A stretch of 64,000 bases of DNA from Gemmiger sp. An50. GTDB taxonomy: Bacteria; Bacillota; Clostridia; Oscillospirales; Ruminococcaceae. The notes beneath the pieces were generated by a model, which saw nothing but the letters and a program-made list of their open reading frames with translations, made no database searches and was not told the origin of the DNA. A program made the translations under genes and the position numbers. How positions within the stretch are numbered: the stretch's first letter is position 1; the number at the start of each line of letters is the position of its first letter. Shown here piece by piece: positions 15,354-24,445 of this stretch. The stretch is taken from contig NZ_NFID01000003.1 of the NCBI RefSeq assembly GCF_002161595.1, forward strand, positions 1 to 64,000, read 5' to 3'.

Positions 15354-18317
15354 ATGGCAAACGCCAAACCATATGCCCGCCGGAACGCCCGGCGGCTGCC
15401 AGCCGGCCTGCTGGTGCTGCTGGTCTGTGCCGCTGTGCTGCGCATCGGGCTGACCCTGGTCACCGAGGGCTATTCCACCGACGTGGCCTGCTTCACCGCC
15501 TGGGCTCAGCGCCTGGCAGACCTGGGGCCGGGGCAGTTCTATTCCCCGGATTACTTTGCAGATTATCCCCCCGGCTATATGCTGGTGCTCTGGGTGCTGG
15601 GCAGCCTGGGCAAGCTGCTGGGGATGAATGTGAGCGGAAAGGGCTTTGTGCTGCTGCTGAGCAGCGTGCCCATCCTGTGCGATGTGGGTCTCACCGCTCT
15701 GGTATGGCACATTGCCCGCACCCATCTGAACGAAAAGCGGGCCATGCTGATCGCGGCGCTCGTCGCCTTCTGCCCGGCCTTTTTGTACGACACCGCCGTC
15801 TGGAAGCAGGTGGACAGCGTACCCGCCCTCTGTCTGGTGGGGGTGTTCTGGCTGCTGAGTCAAAAAAAATATCTGCCTTCTGCATTGCTTTACGGTCTGG
15901 CGCTGGCGTTGAAGCCCCAGGCTTTGCTGTTCGGGCCGGTGCTGGCCGTCTGCTTTGCGCTGCCCCTGTTCACCGGTCCGGCGGCCGAGCGGGGCAGGGT
16001 AGTGGGCCGCGCGGCACTGGGAGCGGTTCTGTCCGTGGCGGTGGTGCTGGCCTTCGCGCTGCCCTTCTGGGGCGATCAGCCCATGGACTGGCTGGTGGAA
16101 AAGTACACCGGCACCGTGTCCAGCTATCCCTATGCCAGCGTGAACGGCTTTAACCTGATTACCCTGCTGGGCGGCAACTGGACCATGCAGACCGATGGCA
16201 TATTCGGCACGCCCATCACCTGGCAGATGCTGGGCACTGTGGGCATCCTGGTTGCCACTGCGGCGATGCTGTATCTGGCCTGGGTGAGTGTGCGCAGCGG
16301 CCGGTTCTGCCCCATGCTGCTGGCGGGCTTTTACGGTGCGGCCATCTTCTGTTTGAGCCACCGGATGCACGAGCGGTACCTGATTCCGGCGCTGGCGCTG
16401 CTGCTGGCGGCAGTGGCCCGCTGGGCAGACCGCAAGCTGCTGGCAGGCACGGCGGTGCTGAGCATGTCCACCCTGCTGAATCTGGCGCTGGTTCTGGCCT
16501 CCAACGGCACCGAGGACCAGTTCCTCACCAGCGACACCGCCCGGGTGATGATTGCAGTGGTGAGTCTGGCCAACCTGGTGGGCACCGTGATGGTCTGGCT
16601 GGCCTGCCTGCGGCTGTGCCGGGGCGGGAAGATCTGTGCGCTGCAGCCCTCCCCGGAGCCTGCCCTCACCGCGCCCGCGCCCCAGCCCCGCTGGACACGG
16701 CCGGAGCTGCTCTGGCTGCTGGCGGGCATCCTTCTGGTGGGTGTGGTGAGCCTGACCAACCTGGGCGACTTCACCGCGCCCCAGAACCCGGAGGTGGTGC
16801 AGGGGACCAAGAGCTATACCGTTCAGGTGGAGGGGGAGGCCTCCAGCCTGTGGATTCATCCGGAGATCAACTGGAACGGCCAGCTCACCGTGACCGACAG
16901 CCGGGGCACCGAGCTGGTGAACCAGACGCTGGACTACGGCAACGTGTTCCACTGGCTGTCCCTGCCGGTCACCGCGAACGAGACCTACACCATTACCCTC
17001 ACCGATGCCAGCGTGATGGAGCTGGCCTTCAAGAACGATGCAGGCGAGTGCCTGGCCGTGACCGGTGAGAGCGGGGCACTGTTCGATGAGCAGGCCCAGG
17101 TGCCGGACACCATCAGCTACAAAAACAGCATGTATTTCGACGAGATCTACCACGGCCGCACCGCCTACGAGCATCTGCACGGCATGCCTGTGTACGAGAC
17201 CACCCACCCGCCGCTGGGCAAGGTGTTCATCATGCTGGGTATTGCAGTGTTCGGCATGACCGGCTTCGGCTGGCGCGTGGCGGGGGCGCTGTTCGGCATC
17301 GCTCTGGTGCCGGTGCTGTATCTCTTTGTGCGGCGGCTCACCCGGTCGCCCCGGTGGGCGGGCTTTGCGGCCCTTCTGGCCGGGCTGGACCTGATGCGCT
17401 ATGCCCAGAGCCGGATTGCCACCATTGACATCTACGGAACCTTCTTCATCCTGCTGGGGGCCTATTTCATGCTCTGGTACTGTCAGAGCGTGCTGACCAG
17501 GGGCGTGGACAAGAGCATCCTGCCCATGGCTCTGGCGGGTGTTGCCTTTGGCCTGGGTGCGGCCAGCAAGTGGACCGGCATCTACGCCGGGGCCGGGCTG
17601 GCAGTGCTGTATTTCGGTGTGCTTTGGGCACGCTGGCGGCAGAAGAAGCCGAACTTCGGCCGGGAGCTGGCCGTGGCCCTGGTGGGCGGTGTGCTGTTCT
17701 TTGTGCTGATTCCGCTGATCATCTACATTGCGGCCTACCTGCCCTACTGGTGGCGGGAAGGCGGGTTCAGCCTGGGCGAGTGGTGGCAGTGCCAGTTAAC
17801 CATGTTCAACTACCACAGCCAGCTCAAGAGCACCCATCCTTACGAATCCAACTGGTATACCTGGCCTTTGTTATTACGTCCTGTATGGTATTATTCCGCC
17901 AGCGGGCTGCCTGCGGGGATGCGGGGGACCATTGCGGGCATGGGCAATCCCATCGTATGGTGGGCGGCGCTGGCAGGGCTGTGCGCGCTGGTATGGCGGC
18001 AGATCAGCGGGCGGGCCTGCCGGGCACAAGGGAGCGTGCTGGTGCTGTATCTGGCGCAGCTGCTGCCCTGGGTACTGGTGACTCGGTGCACCTTCCTATA
18101 CCATTATTTCCCCAGCCTGTGGTTTGCAGTGGCGGCGCTGATTCTGATGCTGTCCAAGCTGGAACATGACCGGCCGCAGCTTGCGCGGCGACTGGCGCTG
18201 GGAATCCTGGTTGCGGCGGCAGTGGTGTTCCTCTGGTTCTACCCGGCGGTGACCGGTATCCCGGTATCCGAAACCTGGATCGCCTCCGCCCGCTGGCTCC
18301 CCTCCTGGTTTTTTTAA
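15354..18317 (+). CDS. Two-part GT-C glycosyltransferase: mannosyltransferase-like half fused to PMT-like half
   Basis: 987-aa multi-spanning membrane protein. Residues about 1-430 form one GT-C module with an early acidic loop (GYSTDVACFTAW), AVWKQVDS and SHRMHERYL (about 336), matching the stand-alone enzyme at 3573-4724. Residues about 480-570 look like a beta-rich extracytoplasmic insert. From about 590 a PMT-type module follows: FDEIYHGRTAY, the HPPLGK motif, the SRIATIDIYGTFF helix, and a C-terminal four-helix block with HPYESNWYTWPLLLRPVWYY. PMT enzymes move a sugar from a polyprenyl-phosphate carrier to protein or lipid acceptors outside the membrane. AAAGGAG sits 6 nt before the ATG. 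The last codons overlap a copy of the interspersed repeat described below. Confidence 0.85.
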   Translation: MANAKPYARRNARRLPAGLLVLLVCAAVLRIGLTLVTEGYSTDVACFTAWAQRLADLGPGQFYSPDYFADYPPGYMLVLWVLGSLGKLLGMNVSGKGFVLLLSSVPILCDVGLTALVWHIARTHLNEKRAMLIAALVAFCPAFLYDTAVWKQVDSVPALCLVGVFWLLSQKKYLPSALLYGLALALKPQALLFGPVLAVCFALPLFTGPAAERGRVVGRAALGAVLSVAVVLAFALPFWGDQPMDWLVEKYTGTVSSYPYASVNGFNLITLLGGNWTMQTDGIFGTPITWQMLGTVGILVATAAMLYLAWVSVRSGRFCPMLLAGFYGAAIFCLSHRMHERYLIPALALLLAAVARWADRKLLAGTAVLSMSTLLNLALVLASNGTEDQFLTSDTARVMIAVVSLANLVGTVMVWLACLRLCRGGKICALQPSPEPALTAPAPQPRWTRPELLWLLAGILLVGVVSLTNLGDFTAPQNPEVVQGTKSYTVQVEGEASSLWIHPEINWNGQLTVTDSRGTELVNQTLDYGNVFHWLSLPVTANETYTITLTDASVMELAFKNDAGECLAVTGESGALFDEQAQVPDTISYKNSMYFDEIYHGRTAYEHLHGMPVYETTHPPLGKVFIMLGIAVFGMTGFGWRVAGALFGIALVPVLYLFVRRLTRSPRWAGFAALLAGLDLMRYAQSRIATIDIYGTFFILLGAYFMLWYCQSVLTRGVDKSILPMALAGVAFGLGAASKWTGIYAGAGLAVLYFGVLWARWRQKKPNFGRELAVALVGGVLFFVLIPLIIYIAAYLPYWWREGGFSLGEWWQCQLTMFNYHSQLKSTHPYESNWYTWPLLLRPVWYYSASGLPAGMRGTIAGMGNPIVWWAALAGLCALVWRQISGRACRAQGSVLVLYLAQLLPWVLVTRCTFLYHYFPSLWFAVAALILMLSKLEHDRPQLARRLALGILVAAAVVFLWFYPAVTGIPVSETWIASARWLPSWFF

Positions 18318-18427
18318 CGACTCGACCGGTAACTGAGTGCGGTACGCAAACTGGTGCGCACCGGATTTTTCTCAGCAAGATACGCCAGCACCCATTTTTA
18401 GCGGACTCGACCGTTAGCGGGGTACGG
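18311..18427 (+). repeat. Repeat unit A (forward), two GACTCGACC modules
   Basis: Module 1 (18311-18347) contains ACGACTCGACCGGTAACTG then GAGTGCGGTAC. Module 2 (18394-18427) contains TTTTTAGCGGACTCGACCG. The joining segment carries CAGCAAGATACGCCAGC. All three parts recur in the same order, inverted, at 18998-19102. A weaker third module follows at about 18431-18450. Module 1 includes the stop codon of the glycosyltransferase gene. Confidence 0.7.
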
Positions 18428-18551
18428 GACGTTTACGGACCCAACCGGCAGGGGAATTGCGGCGGGATGTTTGCTTTGTGATTGTTTCGTATTTTCGTCG
18501 AAAAGCCCGGATAAAACTCTGTTTTGACCCTGGAAAGCCCGGTTCCTCCTG

Positions 18552-18560
18552 TGCTATCAT
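18552..18560 (+). promoter_or_regulatory. Extended -10 promoter
   Basis: TGCTATCAT fits TGn plus a -10 hexamer. No good -35 at 17 bp; TTGACC at 18524-18529 is too far away. It would start an RNA near 18567, just ahead of a terminator hairpin. Confidence 0.45.
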
Positions 18561-18582
18561 ATAAACTGGAACAAATAGAAAA

Positions 18583-18627
18583 CCGACGGCGTATGGCTTG
18601 CGTTTGCCATGCGCCGCCGGTTTTTTT
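18583..18627 (+). terminator. Intrinsic terminator directly after a promoter
   Basis: A 15-nt stem, CCGACGGCGTATGGC/GCCATGCGCCGCCGG, with one mismatch and one G-T pair, followed by TTTTTTT. It begins about 16 nt after the predicted start, so it gives a very short RNA or acts as an attenuator for the small ORF that follows. Confidence 0.8.
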
Positions 18628-18678
18628 CTGCCCGTTTGTTTCCGGAAATTTCACCAGAACCAAAGGAGGAAAACACCC

Positions 18679-18894
18679 ATGCGTTCCATGCCGAACCCCC
18701 TGTGCCCGCTGCGTCACTTCCATGTTACAGATTTGAAAGATGGAAACGTCAGTTTCGATCCTTCCATGCGCCGGATGCAGCACTTGAAAGTGACGAAACC
18801 GGAAGAGCAATATAAGATACCCAATAAGATATCCAAGAAGATATACACGCACAAAGAAGCACCCCGCCCGAAAAGGCGAGGTGCAATTGCGTGA
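18679..18894 (+). CDS. Small hypothetical protein, 71 aa
   Basis: ATG at 18679 with a very strong site AAAGGAGG about 9 nt upstream. The product starts MRSMPNPLCPLRHFHV and is basic at its C-terminus (KEAPRPKRRGAIA). No family recognised. The last 30 or so bases form a hairpin (GCACC...GGTGC, 18858-18884), which is odd for coding sequence. The gene could be real, a leader ORF, or a chance frame with a good ribosome-binding site. It lies in the island between the inverted repeats. Confidence 0.35.
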   Translation: MRSMPNPLCPLRHFHVTDLKDGNVSFDPSMRRMQHLKVTKPEEQYKIPNKISKKIYTHKEAPRPKRRGAIA

Positions 18895-18997
18895 GTTTTT
18901 TGAACACTCAAAGTAATTTTTACTTTTGATTCAACGAACTGGATTGAGATTCCGGCAGGGAATAACGCAATCTTATGCTAACATCCCTGAGACTCGG
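18895..18997. other. A/T-rich intergenic stretch inside the repeat island
   Basis: Contains an AAAGTAA/TTACTTT inverted repeat (about 18910-18927) and no reading frame with a ribosome-binding site. Possible terminator of the upstream small transcript; nothing else seen. Confidence 0.3.
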
Positions 18998-19102
18998 CGA
19001 TGAACCGGTCGAGTCCGCCAAAAGGCGGCTGGAGTATTTCGCTGAAGCTTACTCGTCATATATCGGGTACCGCACTCTGTCAATGGTCGAGTCCGCTAAA
19101 AA
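18998..19102 (-). repeat. Repeat unit B (inverted copy of unit A)
   Basis: Read on the minus strand, 19102-19065 gives TTTTTTAGCGGACTCGACC then GAGTGCGGTACC. This is followed by TTCAGCGAAATACTCCAGC and then, at 19024-18998, TTTTGGCGGACTCGACCGG. Order and spacing match unit A. It starts 5 bp beyond the stop codon of the V-ATPase subunit D gene. Confidence 0.7.
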
Positions 19103-19106
19103 ACCG

Positions 19107-19715
19107 TCAAAAAGAAGATTTGATTACTTTGAGGCGGGAGAAATCTTCCCGTTCTTTTTCTTCCAGCACTTCAGTGATGTACTTGATGTTGGAATTGAAC
19201 TGCGGGATCATGATGTTGCTCAGGGCGTTGGCCCGCTTCTGGGTCTTCTGAATGGCCTGTGCCAAGCGGTATACGCTGCTCTCCACCTCGGCCAGCTCCA
19301 CCGTGAGCCGCTTCACCTGGCAGAACTTGCGGTATGCCTCGTCCAGCTGGCTGTTGGTCCCGCCCAGGCCGTAATACAGGCTCTGGGGCGCGGTCTCCTC
19401 CAGCTTCACCATAGGCAGCTCCACGCCCATCACGCTGCGCCAGTCCAGTGAAAGACCGTTTTCCACCGGTACCGTGTGTGCAAAACCCGATACCACGCCC
19501 AGAGTCACATTGGCCAGCTGCAGGGCAGCGTATGCCTCCGCATAGGCCGCGGCGATCTGGTCCTGAATGGAGGCGGCCCGGTCGATGAGCTGCATCATCT
19601 CGCGCACCAGAATGTTGCGCTTGCGGTCCATCAGTTCGTAGCCCTGGCTGGCCAGCGCAAGGCTCTTCTGCTGTGCCATCAGATTACTTTTTGTGGGGAA
19701 TATCTGCTGTGCCAA
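19107..19715 (-). CDS. ntpD: V-type ATP synthase subunit D
   Basis: 202 aa, coiled-coil subunit of the central stalk that turns inside the A3B3 head. The N-terminal FPTKSNLMAQQKSLALASQGYELMDRKR stretch is the diagnostic family motif. A long C-terminal helix ends in the QKTQKRANALSNIMIPQ segment, also typical. Start TTG at 19715 with AAAGGAGG upstream. Last gene of the ten-gene minus-strand operon. No clear terminator was found before the inverted repeat that begins 5 bp downstream. Confidence 0.93.
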   Translation of the reverse strand: MAQQIFPTKSNLMAQQKSLALASQGYELMDRKRNILVREMMQLIDRAASIQDQIAAAYAEAYAALQLANVTLGVVSGFAHTVPVENGLSLDWRSVMGVELPMVKLEETAPQSLYYGLGGTNSQLDEAYRKFCQVKRLTVELAEVESSVYRLAQAIQKTQKRANALSNIMIPQFNSNIKYITEVLEEKEREDFSRLKVIKSSF

Positions 19716-19748
19716 AACGCGGCCTCCTTTCTCGGTATATTTGCCCGG

Positions 19749-21173
19749 TTACTCGGCATCGTCGTGGAAGGCCCGGCGCAGCCCCAGCTCCCGCTGCTTC
19801 GGGTCGGTTTTGGGCTTGTAGTAGTGGTCCAGCAATACCTGGTCCACACGGTCCAGCTCCTCCTTGGGCAGCATGCTCAGCAGCTCCCAGCCAAGATCCA
19901 GCGTTTCTTCAATGGTCCGGCTGGTGTTGCCCTGACCCACGAACTTCTCTTCAAAGGCGCGGCCGAACTCCATCACCCGCTTATCGCTGGGCGAAAGCTC
20001 CTCCTCGCCGATGACGCTGGCCAGCGCTTTTGCGTCCTGCACCCGGGCATAGGTGGCGAACAGCTGGTTGGCAAGCGGGTTGTGGTCTTCGCGGGTGTAG
20101 CCCTTGCCGATGCCGTCCTTCATCAGACGGGACAGGCTGGGCAGCACGCTGATGGGCGGATACACGCCGGTGGCGTCCAGATTGCGGTCCAGCACGATCT
20201 GGCCCTCGGTGATGTATCCGGTCAGGTCCGGAATGGGGTGGGTGATATCGTCGTTGGGCATGGTCAGAATGGGGATCTGGGTCACGGAACCCTTCTTGCC
20301 CTTCACGATGCCCGCCCGTTCATACAGGCTGGCCAAGTCGGAATACAGGTAGCCGGGGTAGCCCTTACGGCCGGGAATCTCGCCCTTGGAGGAGGAGAAC
20401 TCCCGCAGCGCCTCACAGTAGCTGGTCATGTCGGTGAGGATGACCAGGATGTTCTTGCCCAGGTCAAAGGCCAGATACTCCGCGATGGTCAGCGCCGCCT
20501 TGGGGGTGATGATGCGTTCCACGATGGGGTCGCCCGCCAGATTCAGCAGCATGACCACCCGGTCCATCACATTGGCGGCCTCGAAGGAGCTCTTGAAATA
20601 ATCCGCCACGTCGTTCTTCACGCCCATGGCCGCGAATACGATGGCGAAATCCTCGCCGTCGGATACGTTTGCCTGCTTTACGATCTGCACCGCCAGCTCG
20701 TTGTGGCGCATACCGGACCCGGAAAAGATGGGCAGCTTCTGGCCGCGGATCAGGGTGGTCAGCGCATCAATGGCGGAAATGCCGGTGCAGATGTAGTTGC
20801 GGGGATAGACCCGGCTCACCGGGTTGATGGGCGCGCCGTTCACGTCCCGGCGGCATTCCGGGTAGATGGCGCCCAGACCGTCGATGGGGCGGCCCAGACC
20901 GTCCAGCGTGCGGCCTAAAAGCTCCGGGCTCAGGTCCACCTGCATGGGATGGCCGGTCAGGGTGGTGCGGGTGTTGCTCAGCGAGAACCCGGTGGTTCCC
21001 TCGAACACTTGAATCACGCATTTTTCGCCCTCGATCATCACGATGCGGCCGATGCGCTGGCTGCCGTCGTCAAGGCGCAGCACCACCATCTCGTCGTAGC
21101 TGGCGTTTTTCACCCCATCCAGAATCACCAGCGAGCCGTTGATCTGGCTGAGGCCAACATACTCTAAGAGCAT
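19749..21173 (-). CDS. ntpB: V-type ATP synthase subunit B (non-catalytic)
   Basis: 474 aa. Homologous to subunit A but without a Walker A loop: the corresponding place reads [16 protein letters not shown], as in all B subunits. The family stretches [22 protein letters not shown] and the regulatory-site arginine in [12 protein letters not shown] are present. It alternates with NtpA in the hexameric head. The tail [21 protein letters not shown] is typical. It lies between ntpA and ntpD. Confidence 0.95.
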   Translation of the reverse strand: MLLEYVGLSQINGSLVILDGVKNASYDEMVVLRLDDGSQRIGRIVMIEGEKCVIQVFEGTTGFSLSNTRTTLTGHPMQVDLSPELLGRTLDGLGRPIDGLGAIYPECRRDVNGAPINPVSRVYPRNYICTGISAIDALTTLIRGQKLPIFSGSGMRHNELAVQIVKQANVSDGEDFAIVFAAMGVKNDVADYFKSSFEAANVMDRVVMLLNLAGDPIVERIITPKAALTIAEYLAFDLGKNILVILTDMTSYCEALREFSSSKGEIPGRKGYPGYLYSDLASLYERAGIVKGKKGSVTQIPILTMPNDDITHPIPDLTGYITEGQIVLDRNLDATGVYPPISVLPSLSRLMKDGIGKGYTREDHNPLANQLFATYARVQDAKALASVIGEEELSPSDKRVMEFGRAFEEKFVGQGNTSRTIEETLDLGWELLSMLPKEELDRVDQVLLDHYYKPKTDPKQRELGLRRAFHDDAE

Positions 21174-21201
21174 GGTACAAATCTCTCCTTTCCGGCGCCG
21201 G

Positions 21202-22959
<1,758 letters not shown>

Positions 22960-22970
22960 TTCCCTTCACC

Positions 22971-23564
22971 TCACAACTGTTCCAGCGCGATGGACATACC
23001 GCAGGAGCGCAAAAACCAGTCCTTCTGGTTCTCCATGCGCATGTCCAGCGTGTCGTCCGCCTCGGTGCTGCCCGCGCGGGCGCGCAGCCCGCCCAGGCGG
23101 ATGGTATTGTCCGCCTCCACGGTGCAGCCGGCGGGCAGGTTCTGCCGGGCCAGCTCCAGGTCCTGGGGCCGGGCGAAGAACTGGGCGGTATCGCACCGCA
23201 GCAGTGTCAGCAGCCCGGCGGCGTTCTGCTTTAAAAACGGCCCGTAATCCGGGCTGTTCACAAAATTCGAAATCTCCTTCTCGCAGGCGGTGAACACCTC
23301 GTCCGCGATCTGGCCCCGACGGCGGGCAAGCTCCGCCCCGGCGTCCAACACGCTCTGCGAAAGCAGCCGGTTGGCGTTTTCGGTGGCGCGCTGGGTTTCG
23401 TATTCCTCCATACGGGCGGCCTTTTTCTCCGCTTCGGTCCGCTGCTTTTCCAGCTCGGCGGCGGTCTCGGCGTCAATGGCCTTCACGATCTCGCTGCGCC
23501 GGTGCTCGGCGTCCCGCTGGATGGCCTGCAGAAACTGCGCGGCCCGCTCGTTTTCATCGATCAT
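22971..23564 (-). CDS. ntpE: V-type ATP synthase subunit E (peripheral stalk)
   Basis: 197 aa. The N-terminal half is a long charged helix rich in Glu, Arg and Ala (about 1-100). The C-terminal alpha/beta domain carries the CTVEADNTIRLGGLRA strand region seen in E subunits. It pairs with the G/H-type subunit to form the stator that links NtpA/B to the NtpI soluble domain. It lies 11 nt upstream of ntpA. Confidence 0.88.
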   Translation of the reverse strand: MIDENERAAQFLQAIQRDAEHRRSEIVKAIDAETAAELEKQRTEAEKKAARMEEYETQRATENANRLLSQSVLDAGAELARRRGQIADEVFTACEKEISNFVNSPDYGPFLKQNAAGLLTLLRCDTAQFFARPQDLELARQNLPAGCTVEADNTIRLGGLRARAGSTEADDTLDMRMENQKDWFLRSCGMSIALEQL

Positions 23565-23601
23565 GGCTTACACCTCTTTTGGTTGGTTTTCGGCCCTCGG
23601 G

Positions 23602-23910
23602 TCAAATTTTAACGCCGATGGCCTCCCGCACGTAGCGGGTGATGCGATCCTTGCCCAGGGCCGAGCCGTGCCGGTCCGGAATGGCAAGAATCAGCGGGGC
23701 GTCCGGGGCCTGTTTGGCTTCGTTCACGATGGCCTCGAAATCGTCGGCAATCTTTTCCGTTACCAGGATCATGCCCACGTCCGGCTGAGCCAGGGCGTAG
23801 TCCAGGGCGGCGGTCACCTCGTCGGCCTGGTGGGCCACCACGCCCTCGATGCCCGCCAGCCGCATGCCGGTCTGGGTATCGGTATTGTCGCTGATCAGGT
23901 AAAACCGCAT
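23602..23910 (-). CDS. ntpG: V-type ATP synthase subunit F
   Basis: 102 aa Rossmann-like subunit that sits with D in the central shaft. Family signs are the MRFYLISDNTDTQTGMRLAGIEG N-terminus and MILVTEKIADDF in the middle. Naming varies (NtpG in Enterococcus and clostridia, AtpF in archaea). Here it lies between the K and E genes; in other clostridial operons it often follows C. Confidence 0.9.
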   Translation of the reverse strand: MRFYLISDNTDTQTGMRLAGIEGVVAHQADEVTAALDYALAQPDVGMILVTEKIADDFEAIVNEAKQAPDAPLILAIPDRHGSALGKDRITRYVREAIGVKI

Positions 23911-23944
23911 GGTCTGCCCTCCCTTCGCTTTTGAAGCCGCCGGG

Positions 23945-24403
23945 TCAGACCAGCTTGTTCAGGATCAGGATGGAGATAACCACGCCGTACAGGGCGATGG
24001 ACTCGCCCAGAGCAACGAAGATCAGGCTCTTACCGAAGCTCTTGGGGTCCTCGCTGGCGGCAGCAATGGCGGCGGGAGCACCCGCGGCAACGGCCAGGCC
24101 GCCGCCGATGCCGGCAAGACCGGTGACCAGCGCGGCAGCCAGCAGGCCAAGGCCCATGCTCTCGTTGCTGGCGGCCTTCTCGGCAGCGGTCATCACGGCG
24201 GTGGTGGCGGCAGCGTCCTCAGCGCTGACCGCGAAGGCAAAGCAGCCGGCGATCAGCAGAACGACCAGAAAACAGCTCAGGTTGAGGGCCAGGGTGCGCT
24301 TGACGGGCATACCGGCGGCGGAGCGCTTGGCCAGATAGGCGGCGCAGCCCATGATCAGGGCCAGGGGCAGCAGAACGAGCAGAGCGGTGATTACGGGATT
24401 CAT
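23945..24403 (-). CDS. ntpK: V-type ATP synthase subunit K (membrane rotor proteolipid)
   Basis: 152 aa. The second half is one canonical proteolipid hairpin: a glycine-rich helix (GLAGIGGGLAVAAGAPAAI), a short polar loop with EDPKSFGKS, and a helix with the ion-binding glutamate in VALGESIALYG (about Glu134). The first half has two further hydrophobic helices (about 1-25 and 40-62) without a carboxylate, so only one ion site per chain is visible. I cannot see the glutamine normally linked to Na+ coupling in the first helix of the hairpin, so H+ versus Na+ is undecided. Confidence 0.9.
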   Translation of the reverse strand: MNPVITALLVLLPLALIMGCAAYLAKRSAAGMPVKRTLALNLSCFLVVLLIAGCFAFAVSAEDAAATTAVMTAAEKAASNESMGLGLLAAALVTGLAGIGGGLAVAAGAPAAIAAASEDPKSFGKSLIFVALGESIALYGVVISILILNKLV

Positions 24404-24445
24404 AGATCATTACCTCCAAATAACTATCTCAAAGGCGGCGGACGG

